Shown: positions 33,567 to 42,741, counted from the stretch's first letter. The stretch is 49,417 bases of DNA from Burkholderia catarinensis (GCF_001883705.2 NZ_MDEQ02000040.1:1-49417), one strand, 5' to 3'. Numbers and translations are program-made. Notes: generated by a model from the sequence alone, not told the origin.

Positions 33567-34319
33567 CTACGCCGTCTCGGCCGCTTCCACGACCGGCAGC
33601 GGCCGGCTTGCGATCTTCTCGGCTTCCGCGCGCTTGAGCCCCAGCGTATGCAGGAGTGTTGCCGCCGTGCGCTCCGGAAAATGTTCTCCGCTGAAGCCGA
33701 GTTCCTTCAGCACACCGGCCGCCGGCGCGCCCGGCGCGACGAAGTTGAGCTCGGCCGCAATTGAGGTCAGCACCGTACCGCCTACCGAAAGGAAGCCGAT
33801 GAACGGGTCGGCGACCACGAAGCGTTTTTCGGCGATGCCGCGCTCGATGTCCCGCAGCAGGCGCTGGCCCAGGCCAAGCGTCAGGACCCGCGCCGAAAAA
33901 CCCTCGCGTATCAGGAAGTGTCCCCACACCGGCTCGCGCCGCGCGCGCATCAGCGTATGTCGCACCGACACGGAAATGATTTCCGCCGGGTCGGACAAGC
34001 CGCTGGCCAAGCGATCGAGCGAATCCGCGAACTCCTCGAATACTGATTCCACGAGGGTGGCGTAGATCGCCTCCTTCGATTCGAAGTGGTTGTAGAACGA
34101 GCCGAAGCCGACGTCGGCGGCCTCGGTGATCTCGTTGATGGCGACGCCTTCCATCCCCTTCTCCGCCATCAGCCTGAGCGCGGCGTCCAGCAGGCGGGCA
34201 CGGGTCTCCCGCTTGCGGCGCGCGCCGCGCGGCTCGCGCTCTTCGGCGGCCGCGACCACGGGATTGGCTGCTTCCGGAGCGGCGCGCTTTGGGGTCCGGC
34301 GGTTCGGTGTATTCGGCAT
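33567..34319 (-). CDS. TetR family repressor, paralogue of the pump repressor
   Basis: A 250-residue TetR protein with a charged 35-residue N-terminal tail, then the HTH (INEITEAADVGFGSFYNHFES) and a ligand domain closely similar to the protein at 21860-22585. AAGGATC precedes the ATG. It reads away from the catabolic cluster starting at 34457, across overlapping promoters that match those of the pump locus. By position it should repress the aromatic cluster and itself, and it may recognise the pump operator too. Its ligand is plausibly a phenolic or lipid-like pathway compound (inference). Confidence 0.9.
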   Translation of the reverse strand: MPNTPNRRTPKRAAPEAANPVVAAAEEREPRGARRKRETRARLLDAALRLMAEKGMEGVAINEITEAADVGFGSFYNHFESKEAIYATLVESVFEEFADSLDRLASGLSDPAEIISVSVRHTLMRARREPVWGHFLIREGFSARVLTLGLGQRLLRDIERGIAEKRFVVADPFIGFLSVGGTVLTSIAAELNFVAPGAPAAGVLKELGFSGEHFPERTAATLLHTLGLKRAEAEKIASRPLPVVEAAETA

Positions 34320-34346
34320 GACGTTTCTGATCCTTGTTCGTGCCCA

Positions 34347-34375
34347 AGTATAGATTCAAATGTCTACATTGACAA
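34347..34375 (-). promoter_or_regulatory. leftward promoter of TetR paralogue
   Basis: On the minus strand TTGTCA (34375-34370), 17 nt, then TATACT (34352-34347). Geometry is identical to the promoter at 22628-22656. Confidence 0.7.
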
Positions 34376-34397
34376 AACTATCATCTATGATTTTAAT
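34369..34397 (+). promoter_or_regulatory. rightward promoter of catabolic cluster and probable TetR operator
   Basis: TTGACA (34369-34374), 17-nt spacer, TTTAAT (34392-34397). The 22 positions from TTGACAA through TATGA match the pump promoter at 18 sites. TAGATT lies at the same 12-nt distance upstream in both. The spacer includes the inverted repeat ATCAT-CT-ATGAT. Confidence 0.7.
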
Positions 34398-34456
34398 GTC
34401 ATAAAAGACGGCGGAACAAGGCCTCGAGAACCAATCGAAAGACGAATGGAGAAACG

Positions 34457-34777
34457 GTGGAGACACATCTGCACACGGGCGCCAGCGCGTCCATTCACGA
34501 CAATCCGCTCCCGTCGCCGGCGTGCGGGTTGCCTGCGACGCTCGGCGAACGGGTCGCAGGATTCGGGCCGGCCCGAGCCGCCACGGGCCATTTGCCGGCC
34601 AGCGACGGTACCCGCGACGACGCGCATCGCCCCCATGCGAAAGCGACGATCGACCTCGCGACGTTCATGGGCCGGCCTGACATGTCGTACGACGGTGCGA
34701 TGGCATGCCTGCCGTTGCGCGGAAAGCCCCTCGATGCGACGGCGCCTGCCTTCGCGATTGCCATTCGACCTGCCTGA
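34457..34777 (+). CDS. small hypothetical protein, first gene of the catabolic cluster
   Basis: A 106-residue frame starting with GTG, with GGAG five nt upstream. It lies about 55 nt after the predicted promoter and ends 12 nt before the extradiol dioxygenase ATG. No signal peptide, membrane segment or known motif is visible. The C-terminal half (IDLATFMGRPDMSYDGAMAC) looks more ordered than the N-terminal half. I cannot name a function. It could be a small accessory protein or a spurious frame in the leader. Confidence 0.45.
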   Translation: METHLHTGASASIHDNPLPSPACGLPATLGERVAGFGPARAATGHLPASDGTRDDAHRPHAKATIDLATFMGRPDMSYDGAMACLPLRGKPLDATAPAFAIAIRPA

Positions 34778-34789
34778 CTGCCATCCGCC

Positions 34790-35860
34790 ATGAAACTGAC
34801 TACCACACAGCCGGCTCGACATCCTCACCCCACGACGAAGGCATCGGCACTCGCGTATCTGATCTTCGATCGTCCGGACCTCCACGAGGCCGAGCACTTT
34901 CTCAACGACTTCGGTCTTCGAACGGTGCTGCGCGATGACACGCAATTGCTGCTGCGCGCAACGGGCACGGCACACTTCTGTTATGTCGTTCGCCACGCGC
35001 CGAAGGCCCGCTTCGTCGGCTTCGGCTTGCAGGTCGACAGTCGGGCCGATCTGGAGGCGCTCGCCGGCGTCCCTGGCGCGTCGAAGGTCGAGGCATCGGA
35101 TTGGCCCGGTGGCGGCCACCGGGTGCGCCTCACCGATCCGTCAGGCTTTCGGGTCGACGCGATTGCGGGCCAGACACGGGCCGACACGCTGCCGCATCGC
35201 GCTGCGCTCCCGTTCAACTCGGTCGACGCGCCCGTGCGAATCAACGAGACGCAGCGGCCGCCGGCGAGCGCCCCCGAAGTCATTCGGCTCGGGCACGTCG
35301 TGCTCGAGCTCGCCGACTACCAGGAAACCTGCGCGTGGTACACGCAGCATTTCGGGTTCATTCCCAGCGATGTCCAGGTGCTGCCGGACGGCTCCCCCGC
35401 GGTTGCATTCATGCGGCTCGATCTGGGCGACAGGCCGGCCGATCACCATACGCTCGCGCTCGCCCAAGGGTTCGTGCCGACTTATAGCCACAGCGCGTAC
35501 GAACTGGTCGACGCCGATGCCGTCGGCATGGGCCAGCGCATGCTCCGCGACAGCGGGTGGACGCATGCGTGGGGCATCGGCCGACACATTCTCGGTAGCC
35601 AGATCTTCGACTACTGGCAGGACCCGTGGGGCGACAAGCACGAACATTATTGCGACGGCGACCTGTTCACGGCCGACGAGCCGACGGGCGTGCACGCGGT
35701 CAGCCGCGAAGCGATGGCGCAGTGGGGCCCGACGATGCCGCGCAGCTTCACGAAGCCCCGGTTCACGCCGTCGAGCCTCGCGGCGCTGTTTCGCAACCTG
35801 CGCCGCAGTCCCGATCTGACGCTGAGCAAGCTGCTGACCTTGGCGAAGCTGTTCGCCTGA
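34790..35860 (+). CDS. extradiol ring-cleavage dioxygenase (VOC superfamily, type I)
   Basis: A 356-residue two-domain vicinal-oxygen-chelate enzyme. The N-terminal domain (about 20-150) is the non-catalytic half. The C-terminal domain holds the iron ligands H169 (RLGHVVLEL), H234 (YSHSAYEL) and E285 (DKHEHYCDGD), with spacings very close to those of biphenyl-diol dioxygenase. Such enzymes open catechol-type rings beside the two hydroxyls, using Fe(II) and O2. A C-terminal extension of about 60 residues exceeds the usual 290-300 length. It precedes a FAH-family gene that could hydrolyse the ring-fission product. Confidence 0.9.
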   Translation: MKLTTTQPARHPHPTTKASALAYLIFDRPDLHEAEHFLNDFGLRTVLRDDTQLLLRATGTAHFCYVVRHAPKARFVGFGLQVDSRADLEALAGVPGASKVEASDWPGGGHRVRLTDPSGFRVDAIAGQTRADTLPHRAALPFNSVDAPVRINETQRPPASAPEVIRLGHVVLELADYQETCAWYTQHFGFIPSDVQVLPDGSPAVAFMRLDLGDRPADHHTLALAQGFVPTYSHSAYELVDADAVGMGQRMLRDSGWTHAWGIGRHILGSQIFDYWQDPWGDKHEHYCDGDLFTADEPTGVHAVSREAMAQWGPTMPRSFTKPRFTPSSLAALFRNLRRSPDLTLSKLLTLAKLFA

Positions 35861-35897
35861 TCCCCAACCGCCTGTTCGACTCACGAGAGATCCATTC

Positions 35898-36854
35898 ATG
35901 TCATTGCTTGTCCTGCACTTCCGGCATCACGGCCGCGCCCAATGGGGTGTGGTCGCCAACGGCGCCGTCACGCCGATTCCCGGCGACTTCGAAACAACCG
36001 CGAGCTTTCTCGCGGCGAATCCGGTCGAACGACTCGTCACGCTCGACGGATCGACGATTCCGGAGACAGAGGTGGAGTGGCTGCCCCCGGTGACCGCCAA
36101 CCAGCAATTCGTTTGCCAGGGCGCGAATTATCGCCAGCACATGATCGAATCGGGCATGGATCCGGACGCGAAAAAGTTCAACATGATCTTCACGAAGGCG
36201 ACGAGTTGCATCGTCGCCGCCGACTCGGCGGTCGTGAAACCGCGGCACGTCCGGTTTCTCGACTACGAAATCGAGCTCGGCCTCATCCTCAAGCGCGACA
36301 TCACGTCTCACCGGCAAATCACGGACGAGAACCTGCACGACTTTGTCGCCGGCACCGTGATCGTCAACGACTATTCCGCGCGCGATGTCCAGATCCCGCA
36401 GATGCAGTTCTACAAGGGCAAGAGCTTCCGGACGTTTGGCCCGGTCGGTCCCTATCTGTGCCTGCTCGAGCGGCGTGACTTCCCGCAGCTGAAGGCGCTC
36501 GACCTGACGTTGACCGTCAACGGCGCGGTGCGTCAGCGGGACTCGACATCGAACCTCGTCTATGGTCCGGCAGAAACGTTGACCGAGTTGTCGGGCGTAC
36601 ACGACCTTCGCGCCGGCGACCTGCTCGCGACCGGCACGCCGGCCGGCTGCGCACTCAGCATCCCGTCGCCGCTCAAGCAGCGGGCCGTGGCGCTATTTCC
36701 CGAATCCGTCAAATGGAAGATGTTCATGAAGGTGCAGGCGGGACGCGCGCAGTACCTGAAGGCCGGAGACATCGTCGAAGCCCGGATCGCGAGCCGCGAC
36801 GGAACGATCGATCTGGGCGTGCAACGTAACGAGATCGTGGACGCAGCAGCATGA
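35898..36854 (+). CDS. fumarylacetoacetate hydrolase family protein
   Basis: A 318-residue FAH-superfamily enzyme, which hydrolyses C-C bonds or hydrates and decarboxylates oxo-acid products of aromatic ring cleavage. Conserved blocks include QGANYRQHM, DYEIELGLILK (metal-binding glutamates), IVNDYSARDVQ, KSFRTFGPVGP and GDLLATGTPAG. GAGAGA precedes the ATG. Its stop overlaps the next start as ATGA. Directly after the extradiol dioxygenase, the most likely role is processing of the meta-cleavage product. Confidence 0.9.
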   Translation: MSLLVLHFRHHGRAQWGVVANGAVTPIPGDFETTASFLAANPVERLVTLDGSTIPETEVEWLPPVTANQQFVCQGANYRQHMIESGMDPDAKKFNMIFTKATSCIVAADSAVVKPRHVRFLDYEIELGLILKRDITSHRQITDENLHDFVAGTVIVNDYSARDVQIPQMQFYKGKSFRTFGPVGPYLCLLERRDFPQLKALDLTLTVNGAVRQRDSTSNLVYGPAETLTELSGVHDLRAGDLLATGTPAGCALSIPSPLKQRAVALFPESVKWKMFMKVQAGRAQYLKAGDIVEARIASRDGTIDLGVQRNEIVDAAA

Positions 36855-38821
36855 ACGGCATCGCGACCCGGTACGACGTGCTGGCGATCGAAGCGCGGGG
36901 CCTTCCGCCGGACCTCCCTGCCAGCACGTACGAGATGATTTGCGCCGGTGCGGACATCGATCCGTCCGCCCCCGCCCTCTCCTTCTTTCTGAGCGCCGAC
37001 GCGCACCGCGACGCCGAGCGCTGGACCTATCGCGAGCTGGTTCGCGACATCACGCGCACGGCCAACCTGTTCACGCGCCTCGGCGTGAGCTCGCGTTCGG
37101 TGATCGCTTATGTCCTGCCCAATCTTCCCGAAACACATTTCGTGATCTGGGGCGGGCAGGCGGCCGGCATCGTATGTGCGATCAATCCGCTGCTCGAAGG
37201 CGAAGCGATCGGCAATCTGCTCGAAGCGGCCGGTGCCGGCGTACTCGTGACGCTCGCGCCATTTCCCGGGACCGATCTCTGGCAGAAAGTCGCGGCTAGC
37301 CTTCACCAGGTCGAGTCGCTGCAGCATCTCGTGCTGGTCGATCCGGCCGATCGCATGCGGGGCAACGCGCAATCAGCGGCCCGAATGCGCCAGCGTGACG
37401 CGTGCACGAAGCTGCACGGCGAGGGTGGTTTGCGCGGCGCGGTGCCCGCGCACATCCAGATCCACGACTTCGGTACGGCAATGGCGCGGGAATCCGGTAC
37501 GGCGCTCGATACCGTGCGCCGCTTTCAACCCGGCGACATGTCCTCGTTCTTCTGTACCGGGGGAACCACCGGGTTGCCGAAAATCGCGATGCGCAGCCAC
37601 GGCAACGAAGTGGCGAATGCATGGAGCGCCGGCCGGTTCTTCGGCGACAGCATCGGCCCCGGCAAAACGACTTTCTGCGGATTGCCGCTCTTTCACGTCA
37701 ATGCCGCGATGGTGACCGGCCTTCTGCCTTTTTCGCGCGGCGCCCATGTCGTGCTCGGCACACCGCAGGGTTACCGAGGCGACGGTGTCGTCAAACGTTT
37801 CTGGGAAATCGTCGAACATCATCACATCAATTTCTTCAGTGGCGTCCCGACACTTTATGCGTCGCTGCTCGACATTCCTGCCGACGATCATGTGATCGAC
37901 TCGCTCGAATACGGCCTGTGCGGTGCGGCGCCGATGCCGGTCGGCGTCTTCAGGGCCTTCCAGGAAAAAACGGGCATCCGGATCCTCGAAGGCTACGGCC
38001 TGACCGAAGGAACGTGCGTGAGCAGCGTCAACCCGCCGACCGGCGAGCGCCGGCTGGGATCGATCGGGCTTCGCATCCCCTTCCAGGCGATGAAAGCTGT
38101 CGTCGTGGACGACGCGGGGCGGTATCTGCGCGATTGCGCGGTGAACGAAGAGGGGCTGCTCGTCATCTCCGGCCCGAACGTTTTCACCGGCTACATGCGT
38201 CCCGATCAGAACCGGGCGCTGTGGCTCGATCTCGGCGACGGCAAGCGCTGGCTCAACACCGGCGACCTCGGCCGCTGCGACGTCGACGGTTACTTTTGGC
38301 TGACCGGCCGCAAGAAGGAATTGATCATTCGCGGCGGCCACAATATCGACCCTGCGGCGATCGAGGAACCGCTGCATCGGCATCCGGCGGTCCAGCTCGC
38401 CGCGGCAATCGGGCGTCCCGATGCGCATGCCGGTGAACTGCCGGTCGCGTATGTTCAGCTCAAGCCGGGCATGAGCGCTACCGAGCACGATCTGGCAGCG
38501 TTCATGCAGCAGGAGATCGCTGAACGCGCCGCGCTGCCCAAGCACGTCCGAATCGTGGAAGCCATCCCGCTCACGGGCGTCGGCAAGATCTTCAAACCGG
38601 AACTCAAGCGCCGCGAGACGAGTGACGCGCTCCGCACGGCATTGGCCCAGGGCGGTGCCCCCAGTGCATCCATCGACGTCAAGACCGACGATTCGGGCGG
38701 AATGTCGGTCTCGGTCGAGTTGAGCGATCCCGGGCTCGAGGCTGCGGCGCGCTTCGTGCTAGGTCGTTTTCCGTTTGCGTTCTCGATCTCGATCGCCGCG
38801 CGGCCAATACGGTCACCCTGA
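36851..38821 (+). CDS. AMP-binding acyl/aryl-CoA synthetase
   Basis: A 656-residue adenylate-forming enzyme. It shows the AMP-binding P-loop block FFCTGGTTGLPKIAMRS, GLCGAAPMPVG, the YGLTEGT substrate/AMP motif, LNTGDLGRCDVDGYFWLTGR and the hinge RKKELIIRGGHNIDP. The near-C-terminal catalytic lysine lies in LTGVGKIFKPELK. It activates a carboxylic acid to a CoA thioester via an acyl-adenylate. A tail of about 70 residues after the catalytic lysine is longer than usual. Coupled to the FAH gene by a 4-nt overlap, so it presumably acts on a pathway acid; no chain-length or aromatic preference can be read. Confidence 0.9.
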   Translation: MNGIATRYDVLAIEARGLPPDLPASTYEMICAGADIDPSAPALSFFLSADAHRDAERWTYRELVRDITRTANLFTRLGVSSRSVIAYVLPNLPETHFVIWGGQAAGIVCAINPLLEGEAIGNLLEAAGAGVLVTLAPFPGTDLWQKVAASLHQVESLQHLVLVDPADRMRGNAQSAARMRQRDACTKLHGEGGLRGAVPAHIQIHDFGTAMARESGTALDTVRRFQPGDMSSFFCTGGTTGLPKIAMRSHGNEVANAWSAGRFFGDSIGPGKTTFCGLPLFHVNAAMVTGLLPFSRGAHVVLGTPQGYRGDGVVKRFWEIVEHHHINFFSGVPTLYASLLDIPADDHVIDSLEYGLCGAAPMPVGVFRAFQEKTGIRILEGYGLTEGTCVSSVNPPTGERRLGSIGLRIPFQAMKAVVVDDAGRYLRDCAVNEEGLLVISGPNVFTGYMRPDQNRALWLDLGDGKRWLNTGDLGRCDVDGYFWLTGRKKELIIRGGHNIDPAAIEEPLHRHPAVQLAAAIGRPDAHAGELPVAYVQLKPGMSATEHDLAAFMQQEIAERAALPKHVRIVEAIPLTGVGKIFKPELKRRETSDALRTALAQGGAPSASIDVKTDDSGGMSVSVELSDPGLEAAARFVLGRFPFAFSISIAARPIRSP

Positions 38822-38960
38822 CCGACAGCGACAGATCTGCGGCGATGGAGGCGCGCGGCTAGCCTGGATAACAAAAGCGTCGAAAGTAGATCGCCACACT
38901 CAATAAGGTATCCAAATTAATTGTTATTCATTAAACGGATCGAGACAGAGGAGACACACG

Positions 38961-39698
38961 ATGAATTTCAAGCGGACGACGCGTTTCGCAGGCGTGGCGG
39001 TTTGTATCTGCTCGGCTTTGCTTGCCGACAATGCAGATGCGCAGGCGGCCGGAAGCATTACAACATCGGTAGGATGGCTACACATCGCCCCACATGGCGA
39101 CGCAACGCCCCTGACCGTGCAAAGTGTCGACGGCATGACGGTGAATCATGAACTGACCGGTAGCAGCGCACATGCCAGTTCGACGGATACGCTCGGCATT
39201 GCCACCGAGTACTACGTCACCGACAACTTGGGCGTCGCCATGCTTTTGGGAATGCCACTGAAGGTCAATCTGATTGGCGACGGGACGTTGCAGAAGTACG
39301 GCACGCTCGGCACGACAAGGCCGATGCCGCCCGCGATCGAACTTCGATACCACCTGTTCTCAGCCGCATCGAAATTCCGGCCATACCTGGGCATTGGCGC
39401 GAACTATACGTGGTTCACCCAGGTTCGAGCCACCAATAGCCAGTTTGTCTCCGACAGCTTTGGGCCGGGCGGCTCGGCGCGCGCGACACTCAGCGCTTCG
39501 TGGAACCCCGTGTTCGAGATCGGCGCGAATTACGCGATCACAAGACACTGGTCTGTCGGAACCTCCGTCAACCACATGCCGGTGAAGACCCACCTCACGT
39601 TATACGGACAGACCGCGACCGGGACGCAGATCGTTTCCAAATCGACGCTCCGGCTCAATCCCGTCAGCGTTTTCTTGAACGTCGCCTATACGTTCTAA
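38961..39698 (+). CDS. OmpW family outer-membrane protein
   Basis: A 245-residue eight-stranded beta-barrel of the OmpW family. A signal peptide is cleaved near ADA (residue 27). The mature part starts with SITTSVGWLHIAPHG and ends with SVFLNVAYTF, a C-terminal phenylalanine signature. GAGGAGA precedes the ATG after an AT-rich 138-base gap. OmpW proteins such as AlkL relatives help hydrophobic compounds cross the outer membrane, which suits a pathway with an SCP2-like domain. Base composition is visibly less GC-rich than neighbours. Confidence 0.9.
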   Translation: MNFKRTTRFAGVAVCICSALLADNADAQAAGSITTSVGWLHIAPHGDATPLTVQSVDGMTVNHELTGSSAHASSTDTLGIATEYYVTDNLGVAMLLGMPLKVNLIGDGTLQKYGTLGTTRPMPPAIELRYHLFSAASKFRPYLGIGANYTWFTQVRATNSQFVSDSFGPGGSARATLSASWNPVFEIGANYAITRHWSVGTSVNHMPVKTHLTLYGQTATGTQIVSKSTLRLNPVSVFLNVAYTF

Positions 39699-39752
39699 CG
39701 GGTAAGCCCGGATGCCAGCCCCCCGCATCAAAGCAACACACTGGATCGAACG

Positions 39753-42731
39753 ATGAAACGACAGGTTCTCAAGACCATTCTATTTGCGTTGCCCAAGGTT
39801 CTGGACCTGACGGCGCGCCGCTTCCCCGCCTACCGAGAACGTCTCAAGGAGCGCAATCTCGTTGCGTGGATCGGGCTCATGGATCAAAGCATCGGCCGCG
39901 CGATCGAGTTCAGGAACGGCCGTATCCGGTCGCGCGCCGGCAAGCATCCGCGGCCCGACGTGCGCATGGCCTTCAAGGATGTCGCCACCGCCCTGAAGTT
40001 CCTTTCCCCCAGCCCGGACCAGGGCGAAATCGTCCACGCCGCCAAGAACTTCAAGGTGGTCACCGAGGGCGAGGACGAACTGCTGGTCTGGCTCATGCAA
40101 ACCCTGAGCATGATGCGCACCGTCGGTCTGCCGATGGGCACGCCCATGCGCGACGGCACCCGGCGCTACACCACCTGTACCAATGGCGGGCCCCTGTTCG
40201 TCTACGTCAAGGATGGCCGCATCGTCCGCGTGACCCCCATCGAGCTGGACGATACGGATGCGTCGAGCTGGGTGATCGAGGCACGTGGACGTCGCTTCAG
40301 CCCGCCACGGCGTGGCTTGGTCGCACCCCACGCGTTGACCCTCAAGTCGCTGGTCTACTCCGACAAGCGCATCCTTCACCCGATGAAACGGGTCGACTTC
40401 GACCCCGACGGCGAGCGCAATCCCCAGAACCGCGGCAAGTCCGGCTATGTGAGGATCAGCTGGGACGAGGCCCTGGACATCGTCGCCAAGGAGATCAACC
40501 GGCAGAAGCGCGTTCACGGTCCCGGTTCCATCACGTTCCCGATGTCGTCTCACCACCAGTGGGGCAACGTGGGCTACTACCTCAGCGCGCTGACGCGCTT
40601 CGCCAACCTGATCGGCTTCACCCGGGTCGCCGCGAATCCGGACAGCTGGGAAGGCTGGTACTGGGGCGCCATGCATCATTTCGGCAACTCGATGCGCGTC
40701 GGCGTGCCCTCCGGCTACGGCGGCCTCGAGGACGGTCTCAAGGAAGCCGAAATGATCGTCTTCTGGTCCTGCGACCCCGAAAGTACCAACGGGGCTTATG
40801 CGGGATTCGAAGGAACGCCGCGCCGTCTGTGGGCCAAGGAGCTCGGCATCGAGTTCGTTCATATCGACCCGCACTGCAATCCGACCGCACAGCTGCTGGG
40901 CGGCCGCTGGATCCCGGTCCGGCCGCAAACCGATGCTGCCCTGGCTACCGCCATCATGTACGTATGGACCGTGGAGGGCCTGTACGACAAGGATTACGTC
41001 GCGACGCGCACGACCGGCTTCGACGATTGGAAGGCCTACCTGCTGGGCGAAGCCGACGGTACGCCCAAGACGCCCGAGTGGCAGGAGAGCGAGACCGGCG
41101 TGCCGGCCAAGGACGTCCGCGCCCTGGCGCGCCTGTGGGGAAACAAAAAGGTTCATCTCGCCGTCGGGATGACCGGCGCGGGATTCGGTGGCGCGGGCCG
41201 CGGGGCGACCGGGGCGCAATGGGCGCGCTGCATGATCATGATGATGTCCATGCAGGGCTGGGGCAAGCCGGGGGTGAATTTCGGCTGCCTCGAAATCGGC
41301 GTCCCGCACGATCTCCAGTTCTACTTCCCCGGCTACGCGGACGGCGGCATTTCAGGCGACCTGGCGTGGACCGCCAATGCGGTGGACAACTACCAGCGCA
41401 TGCCGCACATCCTGACCATGAATCCCGTCAAGCAGATGGTGCCGCGACAGCAGATGCCCGATGCGATTCTCAACGGTCACGCCACCGGTTATCTGTGGGA
41501 CGGCATGTCCCAGGAAGCCCAGTTTGCGCCGTTCACCTACCCCATGCCCGGCTATTCGCCGATCCACATGATCTATCGCTATGGCGGATCGTCGTTCAGT
41601 ACCGTGACGAATTCCGGGCGCTGGACGCAGGCCTACCGGCACTCGAGCATCGAGTTCGTGGTCAATCAGTCGATCTGGATGGAAGGCGAGGCCCAGTTCG
41701 CCGACATCATCCTGCCCGCGTGCACTTCGCTGGAGCGCTGGGACATTGGGGAATGGGCGAATTCGGGCGGCTACGCCCACCATGGGTATGGCACGGTCAA
41801 CCATCGTATGCTGACGATGCAGCACAAGTGCATCGAGCCTTTGGGCGAGTCGCGCTCCGACTACGACATCTTCACCGCGATCTTGACCCGGTTGGGCCTG
41901 GGTGGCGTTTTCACCGAAGGCTGCGGCGATCTTGACTGGGTCAAGCGCGTATTCGACTCGTCGGATCTGCCCGATCATATTTCGTGGCGCGAATTCTGCC
42001 GCAAGGGCTATTTCGTCGTGCCGCCCGAAAAGCCCGAGCTCCGCCATCCCGTGGACATGCGTTGGTATGCGGAGGACAGGAGGAAGGACCTGCCGGAACC
42101 CCATCCGCTGCCGTCCCAGTTCTCGGAAACGTTCGGCAAGGGCCTGCAGACGCCGAGCGGCAAGCTGGAGTTCGTGCCCGAATTGCTGAAGCGGCACACC
42201 GCGGACAATCCCGAGCGGCCACCGGTCAACCGATATATCCCCTCCTGGGAGGGCCTGCGCTCGGACCTGGCTCGGCGCTACCCGCTGCAGTTGATCGCCA
42301 CCCACAGCCGCTACAGCTTTCATACCCATTGCGACGGCAAGAATTCCGCGGTGAACAGCGTCGACGATCATCGCGCCCTGATCGCGGGGCACCGGTTCTG
42401 GCTGCTGAGGCTCAATCCGGCCGACGCCGCCATGCGACGCATTGCCCATCGCGATCTCGTCAAGGTGCACAACGACCGCGGCGCCGTGATCTGTGCGGCC
42501 GATGTCTCGCCCCTGGTGAACGCCGGAGTGGTGAAATCCTACGAGGCGAGCGCCGAATTTCAGCTGATCGAAATCGACGGCGAGCAAGTCGAGATTGGCG
42601 GTTGCATGAACATGCTGACCCCCGACCGGTCGCAAACCGCCGGCACCAGCAGCATGAGCCCGAATTCCTGCCTGGTGCAGGTCGAGAAATGGCGCGGTGC
42701 CGAGGCGTTCATGCTCGGTCGCGCAGCGTGA
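39753..42731 (+). CDS. SCP2-domain fused molybdopterin enzyme, transhydroxylase large-subunit-like
   Basis: A 992-residue protein of the DMSO-reductase family. Residues about 15-125 look like an SCP2 sterol-carrier domain (DQSIGRAIEFRNGRIRSRAG, then PDVRMAFKD). From about residue 142 the sequence follows the large subunit of Pelobacter pyrogallol-phloroglucinol transhydroxylase. H268 (SSHHQWGN), D298 and S299 (NPDSWEGW) and Y528 (FPGYAD) fall at a constant offset of 124 from that enzyme's catalytic H144, D174, Mo-ligand S175 and Y404. No Fe-S cysteine motif and no Tat signal are present, so it should be cytoplasmic. It probably hydroxylates or transhydroxylates a phenolic ring. Its small subunit follows 10 nt downstream. 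Confidence 0.85.
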   Translation: MKRQVLKTILFALPKVLDLTARRFPAYRERLKERNLVAWIGLMDQSIGRAIEFRNGRIRSRAGKHPRPDVRMAFKDVATALKFLSPSPDQGEIVHAAKNFKVVTEGEDELLVWLMQTLSMMRTVGLPMGTPMRDGTRRYTTCTNGGPLFVYVKDGRIVRVTPIELDDTDASSWVIEARGRRFSPPRRGLVAPHALTLKSLVYSDKRILHPMKRVDFDPDGERNPQNRGKSGYVRISWDEALDIVAKEINRQKRVHGPGSITFPMSSHHQWGNVGYYLSALTRFANLIGFTRVAANPDSWEGWYWGAMHHFGNSMRVGVPSGYGGLEDGLKEAEMIVFWSCDPESTNGAYAGFEGTPRRLWAKELGIEFVHIDPHCNPTAQLLGGRWIPVRPQTDAALATAIMYVWTVEGLYDKDYVATRTTGFDDWKAYLLGEADGTPKTPEWQESETGVPAKDVRALARLWGNKKVHLAVGMTGAGFGGAGRGATGAQWARCMIMMMSMQGWGKPGVNFGCLEIGVPHDLQFYFPGYADGGISGDLAWTANAVDNYQRMPHILTMNPVKQMVPRQQMPDAILNGHATGYLWDGMSQEAQFAPFTYPMPGYSPIHMIYRYGGSSFSTVTNSGRWTQAYRHSSIEFVVNQSIWMEGEAQFADIILPACTSLERWDIGEWANSGGYAHHGYGTVNHRMLTMQHKCIEPLGESRSDYDIFTAILTRLGLGGVFTEGCGDLDWVKRVFDSSDLPDHISWREFCRKGYFVVPPEKPELRHPVDMRWYAEDRRKDLPEPHPLPSQFSETFGKGLQTPSGKLEFVPELLKRHTADNPERPPVNRYIPSWEGLRSDLARRYPLQLIATHSRYSFHTHCDGKNSAVNSVDDHRALIAGHRFWLLRLNPADAAMRRIAHRDLVKVHNDRGAVICAADVSPLVNAGVVKSYEASAEFQLIEIDGEQVEIGGCMNMLTPDRSQTAGTSSMSPNSCLVQVEKWRGAEAFMLGRAA

Positions 42732-42741
42732 GGATTTTCAA

